Assembly (NCBI RefSeq): GCF_014648515.1 | Contig: NZ_BMRG01000003.1 | Location: 609,938-655,141, forward strand | DNA length: 45,204 nucleotides | Direction of reading: 5' to 3' | DNA from: Saccharothrix coeruleofusca | GTDB taxonomy: Bacteria; Actinomycetota; Actinomycetes; Mycobacteriales; Pseudonocardiaceae | Shown here: piece by piece, positions 8,612 through 16,452 of the stretch | Layout: each line of letters starts with the position of its first letter | How positions within the stretch are numbered: position 1 is the stretch's first letter | Notes under the pieces: generated by a model | What the model was told of the DNA's origin: nothing | What the model saw: the letters and a program-made list of their open reading frames with translations, nothing else | Database searches by the model: none | Position numbers and translations under genes: made by a program

Positions 8612-9235
8612 ATGACCTCCACGGACACGATCACCCTCGAAGTGGACGACCTCGCGGCCGCCGAGCGCTTCTACGCCGCCTTCGGGCTGGGGGCACTGGT
8701 CGGCCTGCGAGCCGCGCGGGAGCCGACCAGCGGCTTCCGCGGATTCGCCCTGTCGCTGCTGGTGTCCCAGCCCGCCGACGTCGACGCGCTGGTCGACGCG
8801 GCTCTGGGCGCGGGGGCGACGGCGCTCAAGCCCGCCGCGAAGTCGCTGTGGGGCTACGGCGGCACCGTGCAGGCCCCGGACGGCACGATCTGGACGGTCG
8901 CGACGTCGGCGAAGAAGGACACCGGCCCGGCCACCGGGCGGATCGACGGCGTGGTGCTCCTGCTGGGGGTCGCCGACGTGGCCGCGAGCAAGCGGTTCTA
9001 CCTCGACCGAGGGCTGACCGCGGCGAAGAGCTTCGGCCGGATGTACGTCGAGTTCGCCGCCGGGCGGGGACCGGTCAAGCCGGCGCTGTACCGGCGCCGC
9101 GCGCTGGCCAAGAACGTCGGCGTCGCCCCGGAGGGCACCGGCTCGCACCGGATCGCGATCGGCGGCGCCACCGAGCCCTTCACCGACCCGGACGGGTTCG
9201 CCTGGGAGCCCGCCCCGGTGGCGGCGCGGCCCTGA
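8612..9235 (+). CDS. VOC-family (glyoxalase/dioxygenase superfamily) protein
   Basis: 207 residues from ATG 8612, forming two consecutive betaalphabetabetabeta modules (about 1-100 and 110-205). Each module begins with a vicinal-oxygen-chelate signature: ITLEVDDLAAAERFYAAFGL and VLLLGVADVAASKRFYLDRG. Acidic and His metal ligands are sparse, so it may be a binding protein (bleomycin-resistance-like) rather than a metalloenzyme. There is no Shine-Dalgarno; TAGCGT (8599-8604) lies 7 nt before the ATG, as for a leaderless transcript. Its stop overlaps the start of a 47-codon ORF (TGATG), which in turn overlaps the DUF1801 gene, so the three probably form one operon. Confidence 0.85.
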   Translation: MTSTDTITLEVDDLAAAERFYAAFGLGALVGLRAAREPTSGFRGFALSLLVSQPADVDALVDAALGAGATALKPAAKSLWGYGGTVQAPDGTIWTVATSAKKDTGPATGRIDGVVLLLGVADVAASKRFYLDRGLTAAKSFGRMYVEFAAGRGPVKPALYRRRALAKNVGVAPEGTGSHRIAIGGATEPFTDPDGFAWEPAPVAARP

Positions 9236-9378
9236 TGTGCCACTACCACCTGCCCGCCGAGCTGGCCGAGCAGCTGCGGGACAGCACGAGTTCCCCGACC
9301 GGACCACCCGCTGACCGCCGACCCGATGCCGACGGCACGGCGGCGCCCACCACGACCCTTGAGGAGATTCCGCGATGA
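9235..9378 (+). CDS. Small ORF (47 aa), translationally coupled on both sides
   Basis: ATG 9235 overlaps the VOC stop (TGATG), and the TGA at 9376-9378 overlaps the next start (ATGA at 9375). The deduced peptide begins [17 protein letters not shown] and is then low-complexity, rich in Pro, Thr and Asp. The GAGGAG near its 3' end is the ribosome site of the DUF1801 gene. I recognise no family. Overlap at both ends argues that the frame is translated, perhaps only to couple its neighbours; the alternative is that it is just a leader between them. Confidence 0.45.
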   Translation: MCHYHLPAELAEQLRDSTSSPTGPPADRRPDADGTAAPTTTLEEIPR

Positions 9379-9827
9379 GCCGCACCAAGACCAGCACGTA
9401 CGAGGGGTTCACGGCCGAGGAGCGGGCCGCGATGAAGGAGCACGCCCAGGAGGTGAAGAAGGCGTCGCGCCGGACGTCGCGGGCGGAGAAGGCGGCGGAG
9501 GCGGAGCGGGACCTGCTCGCGAAAATCGCCGAGATGCCCGACGCGGACCGGGTGATCGCCGAGCGCGTGCACGCCATCGTCACGGCCAACGCCCCGATGC
9601 TCGCGCCCAAGCTCTGGTACGGGATGCCCGCCTACGCGCTGGACGGCAAGGTCGTCTGCTTCTTCCAGAGCGCGGACAAGTTCAAGACGCGCTACTCCAC
9701 GCTCGGGTTCAACGACCTGGCCAAGCTGGACGACGGCGCGATGTGGCCGACGCACTTCGCCCTGGCCGAGGTGACGGCCGAGGTGGAGGAGCGCATCGCC
9801 GAGCTGGTGCGACGAGCGGTGGGCTGA
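9375..9827 (+). CDS. DUF1801-family protein
   Basis: 150 residues from ATG 9375 with a strong GAGGAG ribosome site. The first ~50 residues are highly charged and helical (Lys/Arg/Glu-rich). The C-terminal ~95 residues form the DUF1801 (YdhG/iron-chaperone-like) fold, recognised by [32 protein letters not shown] and the closing helix [13 protein letters not shown]. The biochemical role of the family is not settled; some members were proposed as frataxin-like iron chaperones. It ends in a hairpin shared with the convergent hydrolase gene. It is probably co-transcribed with the VOC gene through the small coupled ORF. Confidence 0.8.
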   Translation: MSRTKTSTYEGFTAEERAAMKEHAQEVKKASRRTSRAEKAAEAERDLLAKIAEMPDADRVIAERVHAIVTANAPMLAPKLWYGMPAYALDGKVVCFFQSADKFKTRYSTLGFNDLAKLDDGAMWPTHFALAEVTAEVEERIAELVRRAVG

Positions 9828-9842
9828 GCTCGTCGCTCAGCC
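9822..9842. terminator. Shared convergent terminator containing both stop codons
   Basis: A perfect 7-bp stem GGCTGAG (9822-9828) / CTCAGCC (9836-9842) with a 7-nt loop. It contains the TGA of the DUF1801 gene on one arm and the TGA of the leftward hydrolase gene on the other, so it serves both directions. Confidence 0.55.
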
Positions 9843-10844
9843 GATGCCCGCGGTCCACTCGGCGACCGCGCGGTGGTAGTCCGGCGCGTCGGGGGAGAAG
9901 TTGAGCGAGTGCCCGTAGCCGGGGACGACGTGGGTGCGCAGCCGGGCCTCGGGCGCGTAGAAGCGCGCTTCCGAGGCTCGCAGCGCGTCGGCCGACGAGC
10001 AGTCCGCGCCCAGTGGCGGGCCGCAGAAGTTCGCGTCGCCGCCGCCCATGACGAGCATGACCGGCACGGTGATCCGCCGCGACACCGGGATGAGGCTGCC
10101 GATCAGCACGGTGTCCACGGTCTCCGCGGGTGTGACGGTGTCCTTGGTGGCCTCGTCGAACTCGATGGCCCCGGCTTCGGTCGCGCCGGGGGTGTGGAAC
10201 GAGGAGTACCGCGAGCCCGCGATGGTGGTGAGGTAGCCAGGGTCGAGGCCGCGCTCCTGGAGCCGGGGGTCGAGCACGGCCGGGACGAGGGTGGTGAACA
10301 CGGGCACCGCGCCGGGGAGGTTGATCCGGTGGGTCAGCCCGGTGATGACCACGCCGTCCACGTCGCGGTGGGTGGCCGCCACGGTGGTGGCCACCGCCGA
10401 GCCGATCGAGTGGCCGACCAGCACCACCCGGTCGAACCTCGGCCGCAGCGACTGGACCACCGCGTGCACCGCCTTGGCCTGGGCGGGCACGCCGAGCAGG
10501 GCGCTGAGCGGTGTGGAGCTGCGCCCGCTGCCGAGCCGGTCCACGGCGACGGTGGCGATTCCGGCCTCGTTCATGGCCCGCCGGTACGAGAGGGTCTGCG
10601 GCGCGTGGCCGATGTCCCAGTAGGCGCTGGTGTAGGTGCCCCCAGGCACCAGCACCTGGAGCGTCCGCGCGCCCTGCGGCACGCACAGCCTGCCGTGCAT
10701 CGTCTGCGCGGTCAGGCCGATCGTCACGGGCACCGCCACGTCCTGGCACGTGGTCTGCGCCGCGCCCGCCGTGCCGGGGGTCAGGCACAGCCCGGCGGTG
10801 AGCAGCACGGCGGCGCCGCAACGGCGGAAACGCGACCAGCTCAA
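9837..10844 (-). CDS. Secreted alpha/beta-hydrolase
   Basis: 335 residues from TTG 10844, chosen because GGAGG lies 9 nt upstream and a signal peptide follows immediately; the open frame extends further only as a shadow of the P450 gene. Signal: RFRR, hydrophobic core AAVLLTAGLCL, cleavage near GTAGAAQ. The mature part has LVPGGTYTSAYWD (oxyanion strand), AVDRLGSGRS, nucleophile elbow VLVGHSIGSA (GHSIG), late acid candidates around LVMGGGDANFC, and catalytic His near PGYGHSLNF. It is a serine hydrolase of unknown substrate, exported. It lies 53 bp downstream of the P450 gene on the same strand and is probably co-transcribed. Confidence 0.82.
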   Translation of the reverse strand: MSWSRFRRCGAAVLLTAGLCLTPGTAGAAQTTCQDVAVPVTIGLTAQTMHGRLCVPQGARTLQVLVPGGTYTSAYWDIGHAPQTLSYRRAMNEAGIATVAVDRLGSGRSSTPLSALLGVPAQAKAVHAVVQSLRPRFDRVVLVGHSIGSAVATTVAATHRDVDGVVITGLTHRINLPGAVPVFTTLVPAVLDPRLQERGLDPGYLTTIAGSRYSSFHTPGATEAGAIEFDEATKDTVTPAETVDTVLIGSLIPVSRRITVPVMLVMGGGDANFCGPPLGADCSSADALRASEARFYAPEARLRTHVVPGYGHSLNFSPDAPDYHRAVAEWTAGIG

Positions 10845-10882
10845 GGGGAACGACCTCCGGCTCGCTGGGGGCCTCGCTGTGG

Positions 10883-10906
10883 GTGTCACTGTCGGTGTCA
10901 CTGTCG
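10883..10906. repeat. Perfect 12-bp tandem duplication at the P450 stop codon
   Basis: Two adjacent copies of GTGTCACTGTCG (plus strand). The P450 TGA is within the repeat and a second TGA-containing copy follows, so the duplication looks like a slippage event across the 3' end of the gene. No function is claimed. Confidence 0.7.
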
Positions 10907-12220
10907 GGGGACCACCGTCATCAGCATGTCGCTGGGGTAGGCGGTGGAGGTGAACTTGACGCGGACGGGCTTGTCCGGCAAGGGGACCAGCCGCCACCGC
11001 GCCGCGACGGTGGCCACGGCGATGGCGATCTCGGTCTGCGCGAACAGGTTCCCGACGCACTGGCGCGCGCCCGCGCCGAACGGGACGAACGCGCCCTTGG
11101 GGACCTCGGCGGCGCGTTCGGGCGACCAGCGGTCGGGGTCGAAGCGGTGGGGGTCGGCGAACGAGGCCGGGTCGTGGTGCAGGGCGTGCGGGCTGAAGAT
11201 CACCTCGGCGCCCTCGGGCAGCGTCACGCCGCCCAGTTCGACCGGGACCAGCGCGCGTCGCATCAGGAACCAGATCGGGTACATCCGCAGCACTTCGTTG
11301 ACGACCTGGTTGAGGTAGACCAGCTTCCCGACGTCGGCGAAGGCGGGGGCGCGCCCGTCCAGCACCCGGTCCACCTCGGCGTGGACGCGGCGCTCGACCT
11401 CCGGGTGCCGGGCGAGTTCGTGGAAGGTCCAGGCCAGCGCCAGCGCGGTGGTCTCGACGCCGCCGACGAGCAGCGTCAGTACCTCGTCGTGGACCTGCTG
11501 GTCGGACATGCCCGCGCCGGTGTCCGCGTCCTGGGCGTCCAGCAGCGTGGACAGCAGGTCGCCGTGGTCGACCCCGTCCTCCCGTCGCCTGCGCACCAGG
11601 TCGAGCACGATGCCGCGCATCCGGCCGATGGCCCGGTCGAACTCGCGGTTGCCGGGCAGGGGCAGCTTCCCGACCAGCGGCGGCGTCAGCGCGCGGACCA
11701 TGCCGTTCCTGATCACGGTGAAGATGGAGCGGCGCACCTCGTCGATCGCGCGCCGGTCCAGCTCGGTGGAGAACAGCGCCTGGCAGGCGATGGTGACGGC
11801 GAGGGCCTGGGTGTCCCGCTCGACCGCGCGCACCTGGCCGGGGCGCCACGTCGCGGTCAGCTCGGCCGTCGCGCGGGCCATGGCCTCGGCGTAGCGGGCG
11901 ACGCGGTCGCGGTGCAGCGCGGGCCGCACCATCCGGCGCTGGCGGCGGTGGAACGCCCCGTCGGAGGTGGCCAGGCCGTTGCCGAAGAACGGCCGGAACT
12001 TGTCGAACAGCGCGCCTTTGCGGAATGCGGACCCCTTCGTGACGAGCAGTTCGTGGACAAGGCGAGGATTCGTCACGAAATAGGTTCGCATCGTGCCGAG
12101 GTCGACCCGGACGACATCGCCGTTATTCCGCAAAGATGCGGTGAACTTGTGCCGCTCGCGCATCATCGGCAGGGTGTGGCCGAGTAGTGGCAGGCGGCCC
12201 GGCGCCACCGGGACGGGCAT
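10898..12220 (-). CDS. Cytochrome P450 (terpene-oxygenase-like)
   Basis: 440 residues from ATG 12220 with GGAG 6 nt upstream. The P450 landmarks are in order: N-terminal proline-rich PGRLPLLGH, HRRQRRMVRPALHRDR (C-helix WxxxR-like region), I-helix LLVGGVETTALAL (oxygen-activating E-T-T), K-helix NEVLRMYP (ExxR), the PERF-like region DPHRFDPDRW, and heme loop FGAGARQCVG with the Cys thiolate ligand. There is no membrane anchor, as expected for a soluble bacterial enzyme. The N-terminal third resembles pentalenene-oxygenase-type (PtlI-like) P450s, but no terpene cyclase is nearby, so the substrate is open. It is divergent from the DUF574 methyltransferase, with a repeated operator-like motif between. 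Confidence 0.92.
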   Translation of the reverse strand: MPVPVAPGRLPLLGHTLPMMRERHKFTASLRNNGDVVRVDLGTMRTYFVTNPRLVHELLVTKGSAFRKGALFDKFRPFFGNGLATSDGAFHRRQRRMVRPALHRDRVARYAEAMARATAELTATWRPGQVRAVERDTQALAVTIACQALFSTELDRRAIDEVRRSIFTVIRNGMVRALTPPLVGKLPLPGNREFDRAIGRMRGIVLDLVRRRREDGVDHGDLLSTLLDAQDADTGAGMSDQQVHDEVLTLLVGGVETTALALAWTFHELARHPEVERRVHAEVDRVLDGRAPAFADVGKLVYLNQVVNEVLRMYPIWFLMRRALVPVELGGVTLPEGAEVIFSPHALHHDPASFADPHRFDPDRWSPERAAEVPKGAFVPFGAGARQCVGNLFAQTEIAIAVATVAARWRLVPLPDKPVRVKFTSTAYPSDMLMTVVPRQ

Positions 12221-12263
12221 ATCCGCTCCTCGCCGAGTTTTCGGGGGAGCACCACGATAGAAA

Positions 12264-12338
12264 CCGTTCGGGTGAGGCGACAGTACCCGTTCGGGTGGCG
12301 CTGAGCCACTCGGACGGCGCAGCAGACCCACTTGGGCG
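12264..12338. promoter_or_regulatory. Four-copy 11-bp repeat in a divergent promoter
   Basis: CCGTTCGGGTG occurs at 12264 and 12287, CCACTCGGACG at 12306 and CCACTTGGGCG at 12328: four copies of CCRYTYGGRYG at roughly two-helical-turn spacing (23, 19, 22 bp). The second copy sits in a perfect palindrome ACCCGTTCGGGT (12285-12296). The array fills the gap between the P450 (start 12220) and DUF574 (start 12380) genes, so a repressor or activator array for both is likely. Confidence 0.55.
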
Positions 12339-12379
12339 GTGGCTACGATGATGCCTTCTCGGTGAAAGGGTGTTTCGCG

Positions 12380-13195
12380 GTGGAGCAACGCGAGTGGATT
12401 CCGCGCAGCGTCGACATCTCGGTTCCGAGCATGGCCCGCACCTACGATTTCCTGCTCGGCGGCGCGCACAATTTCGCGGTGGACCGGGAACTGGCCGCGC
12501 ACGTCCAGCGCGTCATGCCCGACGCGCGTTCCGCGGCCCGCGTGAACAGGGCGTTCCTCGGCCGCGTCGTCCGGTTCATGATCGGGCGCGGGGTCCGCCA
12601 GTTCCTCGACATCGGCTCCGGCATCCCGACCGTCGCCAACGTGCACGAGGTCGCCCAGGGCGAGGATCCGCGGTGCCGGGTGGTGTACGTGGACAAGGAC
12701 CCGGTCGCGGTCGCGCACAGCGAGCTGATGCTGGCGGACAACGACCACGCGACCGTCGTGCACGCCGACATGCGCGATCCGGAGTCGATCCTGGACGACC
12801 CGCGGACCCGCGCGCTGCTCGACTTCGACCAGCCCATCGGCCTGCTGCTGCTGATGATGCTGCACTGGCTGCCCGACGAGGCCGACCCGTGGCGGCTGAT
12901 GGCCCGCTATCGCGACGCGCTGCCCCCCGGCAGCCACCTGGCGATCACCCACGTCACCGCCGACCACCAGGAGCGGCCGCTGGCCGAGGTGACCGACCTG
13001 ATCAAGCGCAGCCGCAGCGTCGACCAGCTCACCGAGCGCCCGCACGACCGGGTGCTGGCGCTGTTCGGCGATTTCGAACTGGTCGAGCCGGGACTGGTCG
13101 GGTGCGCGCAGTGGCGGCCCACCGGACCGGGCGACATCTCCGACGCGCCGGAGATGAACATGGTCATCTACGGCGGGGTAGCCCGCAAACCCTGA
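12380..13195 (+). CDS. DUF574 SAM-dependent methyltransferase
   Basis: 271 residues from GTG 12380; the longer in-frame start at 12332 would run through the repeat array. The N-terminal signature SMARTYDFLLGGAHNFAVDR is diagnostic of the actinomycete DUF574 (PF04672) family. The SAM site is QFLDIGSGIP, followed by VVYVDKDPVAVAHSE (acidic ribose ligand) and VVHADMRDP. Substrates of this large Streptomyces/Pseudonocardiales family are unknown. Only 19 bp separate its stop from the PAS-GGDEF-EAL gene, so the two are probably co-transcribed. It is divergent from the P450 and probably shares its control. Confidence 0.88.
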   Translation: MEQREWIPRSVDISVPSMARTYDFLLGGAHNFAVDRELAAHVQRVMPDARSAARVNRAFLGRVVRFMIGRGVRQFLDIGSGIPTVANVHEVAQGEDPRCRVVYVDKDPVAVAHSELMLADNDHATVVHADMRDPESILDDPRTRALLDFDQPIGLLLLMMLHWLPDEADPWRLMARYRDALPPGSHLAITHVTADHQERPLAEVTDLIKRSRSVDQLTERPHDRVLALFGDFELVEPGLVGCAQWRPTGPGDISDAPEMNMVIYGGVARKP

Positions 13196-13214
13196 TCACA
13201 ACGGGATTGAACCG

Positions 13215-15335
13215 ATGTCACAGCCCCACCCCGAATCCGATGCCGCTCACGGGCAGGTTTCCCCGGACGGCGCGCGTGCGCGCGAACTGCTCGCGCGCAC
13301 GTGGGCGTACCGGTTGAGCGGCGTCGCGATGATCCCGCTGTCACGGGAGGAACTGGACCGGGAACTGCGCGAGCGGCTCGACGAGCTGTGCGCGGTCCTG
13401 GTCCGCGACCCGTTCGACGCCGCCGCGGTCGAGCGGATCGGTGAACAGGTCGTCGCGCTGGGCCACGTCGCCGAGGACGGTTTGCGCCGCACCGCGGAAG
13501 TGCTCGGCAAAGGGCTCCCGGCGCTGCCCGAGCTCCAGCGGGCCGACGTGGGCGCGGACCGGATCGCCCTCGCGGTCGGCGCGCTGGCCACCGGTTTCCT
13601 GACCGCCAACCGGCGGGCCGTGTTCGAGCAGCAGGAGCGGATGCAGCTGTCCCTGCTCAAAGCGGTGCGCGACGCCAAGTGGCACCTCAAGGAGAGCGAG
13701 ACGCGCTTCGAGGAGGTCGCCACGTCCTCGGCCAGCGGCATCGCGGTGGTCGACCTGGACGGGCGGCTGGTGCGGACCAACGGCGCGATCGGCGACATCC
13801 TCGGCCGCACCGCCGCCGAGCTGACCGGCACCTCCCTGTTCGACCTGGTCCACCCCGACACGGTGGGGATGCTGCGCCAGGCGATGCGGGCGGCGGTCGA
13901 GGGCGGGCAGGACCGCCTCCGGCAGTCGCAGCGGCTGCTGCGGGACAACGGCGACGTCGCCCGGATCTCGCTGACCGCGTCGCTGCTGCGCGACGCCGAC
14001 GGAGCGCCGAGCCACTTCGTGGTGGTCGTCGAGGACGGCACGGAACTGGTGCTGCTGCGCAACGAGCTGAACCGGCAGGCGCTGCACGACGTGCTCACCG
14101 GCCTGCCCAACCGCCAGTTCTTCAGCACCCACCTGGAGAGCGCGGTGCGGCGGGCCGACCCCGCGCACGGCGTGACGCTGCTGCACCTGGACCTGGACGC
14201 CTTCGGCATGGTGTGCGGCAGCCTCGGGCGGCGCGCGGGCGAGCTGCTGCTGGTGCAGGTCGCGCAGCGGCTGAAGTCCCTGCTGGCGCGGGAGAAGGCG
14301 ATGATCGCCCGGCTCGACGGCGACGAGTTCGCCATCCTGGTGGAGAACACCGCGACCACCCCGGACGCCGCCACGATCGCGGCGGCGGTCAACCGGCGGC
14401 TGACCGAACCCGTGCAGGTCGACGGGCACGGCCTGGCGGTGTCCGCGTCCATCGGCGTGGCCCTCGGCACCTCCCCCGACCAGGACCCGGCCGAGCTGCT
14501 GCGGGCCGCCGACCAGGCGCTGCGGCGGGCCAAGACCGGGCGGCGCGGCCAGTGGGAGCTGGTCGACCCGAGCCGGGACGCGGCGGACCGGGCGGCGCAC
14601 GCGCTGGCCGTCGGCATGGCGGGCGCGTGGGAGCAGGGCCGGATCACCGTCCGCTACCGGCCCGTGGTGCGGCTGGCGGACGGGGGCCTCGCGGGCGTGG
14701 AGGCGGTGCTGCACTGGGAGCGGCCGGAAGGTGCCGTCCCGCACGAGCGGTGCGTGGCGCTGGCCGAGAGCACCGGCTTCATCCTACCGCTGGGCGAGTG
14801 GCTGCTCGGCGTCGCGGCCGGGCAGGTCCAGTGGTGGCGGCAGCGCGACGGGTCCGCCCCGCCGCTGGTCCTCGCGCTGACCGCGCACCAGGCGGTCGAC
14901 GCGGACCTGGTGTCGCGGGTGGTGCGGGCGCTGGACCGCACCGGCCTGCCCGCCGACCGGTTGGTGATCGGGATGCCGGTGGGCGCGCTGGCCGTGCCCG
15001 AGGCGGCGGACAACCTCGACGTGCTGACCGAGACGGGCGTGCGGACGGCGCTGGAGGACTTCGCGCTGGGCCCGGACGACCTGGCCGCCGCGCGGGAGCA
15101 CGGCGTCGGCTCGGTCCGCGTGCCCGGCCGCCTGGTCGACCTGCCGGGCAGAGCGCTGGCCGAGCACGCGGTCGCCCTGGTCCCCGCGCTGCGCGAGGCC
15201 GGGATCGAGGTCGCCGTCGACGGCGTCGCCACGGCCGAGCAGGCGGCCTGGTGGCGGGACGCGGGCGCGGACCGGGCCACCGGCCCGCACTTCGGGCCCG
15301 ACCACCCGGCGGGCGGCTTCCCGTCCCGCCGGTAG
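13215..15335 (+). CDS. PAS-GGDEF-EAL protein with degenerate active sites
   Basis: 706 residues. An N-terminal helical domain (about 15-150) is followed by a PAS domain (about 165-285), GGDEF (about 290-450) and EAL (about 460-700), the usual architecture of a cyclic-di-GMP turnover protein. The signature residues have drifted: the GGDEF loop reads DGDEF (368-372), and the DLDxFKxxND region reads DLDAFGMVCG, losing substrate-binding N and D. In EAL, the first Glu is kept (E496, EAVLHW) but the Asn, the ExTE Glu, the DDFGTG pair (EDFALG), the Lys and the EGV Glu (DGV) are replaced. It is therefore probably a c-di-GMP/GTP-binding or signalling scaffold rather than an enzyme (inference). It contains no transmembrane segment. 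Confidence 0.88.
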   Translation: MSQPHPESDAAHGQVSPDGARARELLARTWAYRLSGVAMIPLSREELDRELRERLDELCAVLVRDPFDAAAVERIGEQVVALGHVAEDGLRRTAEVLGKGLPALPELQRADVGADRIALAVGALATGFLTANRRAVFEQQERMQLSLLKAVRDAKWHLKESETRFEEVATSSASGIAVVDLDGRLVRTNGAIGDILGRTAAELTGTSLFDLVHPDTVGMLRQAMRAAVEGGQDRLRQSQRLLRDNGDVARISLTASLLRDADGAPSHFVVVVEDGTELVLLRNELNRQALHDVLTGLPNRQFFSTHLESAVRRADPAHGVTLLHLDLDAFGMVCGSLGRRAGELLLVQVAQRLKSLLAREKAMIARLDGDEFAILVENTATTPDAATIAAAVNRRLTEPVQVDGHGLAVSASIGVALGTSPDQDPAELLRAADQALRRAKTGRRGQWELVDPSRDAADRAAHALAVGMAGAWEQGRITVRYRPVVRLADGGLAGVEAVLHWERPEGAVPHERCVALAESTGFILPLGEWLLGVAAGQVQWWRQRDGSAPPLVLALTAHQAVDADLVSRVVRALDRTGLPADRLVIGMPVGALAVPEAADNLDVLTETGVRTALEDFALGPDDLAAAREHGVGSVRVPGRLVDLPGRALAEHAVALVPALREAGIEVAVDGVATAEQAAWWRDAGADRATGPHFGPDHPAGGFPSRR

Positions 15336-15343
15336 CCCGCGCC

Positions 15344-16258
15344 TCACACCAGCGTCTCCGCGACGTAGGCGGCGGTCTCGGCGAGGAGGGCCTCGTCGTA
15401 GCGCGCGTCGGCGGTGGCCTTGCTGGACATGATCGACACGACCAGTGGAGCGGAGTCCGGGGGCCACACGACGCCGACGTCGTTGAGCGTGCCGTAGTTC
15501 CCGGTGCCGGTCTTGTTGGCCACGCGCCAGCCCGGCGGGACGCCCGCCCGGACGCGCTTGGCCCCGGCGACGCCGCGCTCCATCAGGTCGCGCAGGAAGT
15601 CGCGCTTGTCGGCGGGCAGGGCGTCGCCCAGCACGATCCGCTGGTAGTCCGCGCCGATCGCCCGCGGCGTGGTGGTGTCGCGCGGGTCGCCGGGCGCGGC
15701 CTCCACGATGTGGGGCTCGATCCGGTCCATCCGGGTGACCTCGTCGCCCAGGCCGCGCAGGTACGCCGTCAGCTCGGCAGGCCCCCCGAGGTCGCGCAGC
15801 AGCATGTTGCCCGCCGTGCCGTCGCTGAAGCGGACCGCGGCGTCGCACAGGTCGCGGATGGTCATGCCGGTGGCCACGTGCCGCCGGGTGATGGCGGAGC
15901 TGGCCATCAGGTCGGCCTCGGTGTAGGTGATCACGGTGTCCAGGTGCGACATGGGGTTGCGGTGCAGGACGGCCGCCGCGGCGAGGCCCTTGAACGTCGA
16001 GCAGAACGCGAACCGCTCGTCCGCCCGGTGGGCGATGGTCGCACCGGAGCCGGTCGCGACGGCGTGGACGCCCAGCCGCACGTCGTACCGCCGTTCGAGG
16101 TCGAACAGGCGCTCGTGCCGCTCGGGCGGTGGGGTGGTGGAGGTCGTCGGGGTGGAGGCGGGGTCGGCGGGCCGCGCGGTGGTGGCGCACCCCGCCAGCG
16201 GCAGCAGCGCGAGCGCCTTGAGCAGGGCGCGGCGGTCGGTCGGTCGTGGCGTGGTCAT
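15344..16258 (-). CDS. Class A beta-lactamase, Tat lipoprotein, SDG-type
   Basis: 304 residues from ATG 16258 (GGGGGA ribosome site). The leader has a Tat-like DRRALLKAL and a lipobox LAGC, so the protein is probably membrane-anchored on the outer face. Active-site motifs: STFK (nucleophile Ser and Lys73), FSDGTAGN (SDG in place of SDN, as in mycobacterial BlaC), omega-loop IEPHIVEAAPGDPRDTTTP and NKTGTGNYG (KTG). Glu166 is kept but the position of Asn170 is Val, which may slow deacylation. The expected reaction is hydrolysis of penicillins/cephalosporins, but efficiency is uncertain. Its upstream neighbour, divergent and 50 bp away, is a decayed copy of a LysR gene, recalling the divergent AmpR-type arrangement. 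Confidence 0.88.
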   Translation of the reverse strand: MTTPRPTDRRALLKALALLPLAGCATTARPADPASTPTTSTTPPPERHERLFDLERRYDVRLGVHAVATGSGATIAHRADERFAFCSTFKGLAAAAVLHRNPMSHLDTVITYTEADLMASSAITRRHVATGMTIRDLCDAAVRFSDGTAGNMLLRDLGGPAELTAYLRGLGDEVTRMDRIEPHIVEAAPGDPRDTTTPRAIGADYQRIVLGDALPADKRDFLRDLMERGVAGAKRVRAGVPPGWRVANKTGTGNYGTLNDVGVVWPPDSAPLVVSIMSSKATADARYDEALLAETAAYVAETLV

Positions 16259-16308
16259 CGTTCCCCCTGGTGGTCGAGTGCGGGACGAGGCTGGCAGCGG
16301 GCCTGGGA

Positions 16309-16422
16309 TGCCGTCCAAGACAGAGGAGGCCGGATCGATGCCGATCCGGCATACAACGTGGTCGGGTGGACGTCATCGCGGCACTGGAGAAGCACCTCGG
16401 GGGGCGGTTGCTCACCCGGTAA
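16309..16422 (+). pseudogene. Relic of a LysR regulator with its promoter
   Basis: Bases 16366-16422 read VDVIAALEKHLGGRLLTR and stop. This joins the first six codons of the intact LysR gene at 18331 directly to its codons around LEKHLGVELLTR, with an in-frame loss of about 34 codons between short GCGGC repeats. Similarity continues upstream: GCCGTCC-N2-GACAG and GGATCG-N2-GCCGA occur before both copies (16309 onward and 18278 onward). It is thus a decayed duplicate, divergent from the class A beta-lactamase. No function is expected beyond possible residual promoter sequence. Confidence 0.7.
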
Positions 16423-16452
16423 CCGCGAGTCGAACCCCCGGAACCCCTGAGT

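Noticed and set aside
10845-11849. Extension of the secreted hydrolase into a 670-aa protein
   Set aside because: Shadow of the P450 gene; TTG 10844 with GGAGG is followed directly by the signal peptide.
16423-16452. tRNA-like T-arm (GGGGGTTCGACTCGC on the minus strand)
   Set aside because: No acceptor, D or anticodon arms could be folded around it; probably chance in GC-rich sequence after the LysR relic.
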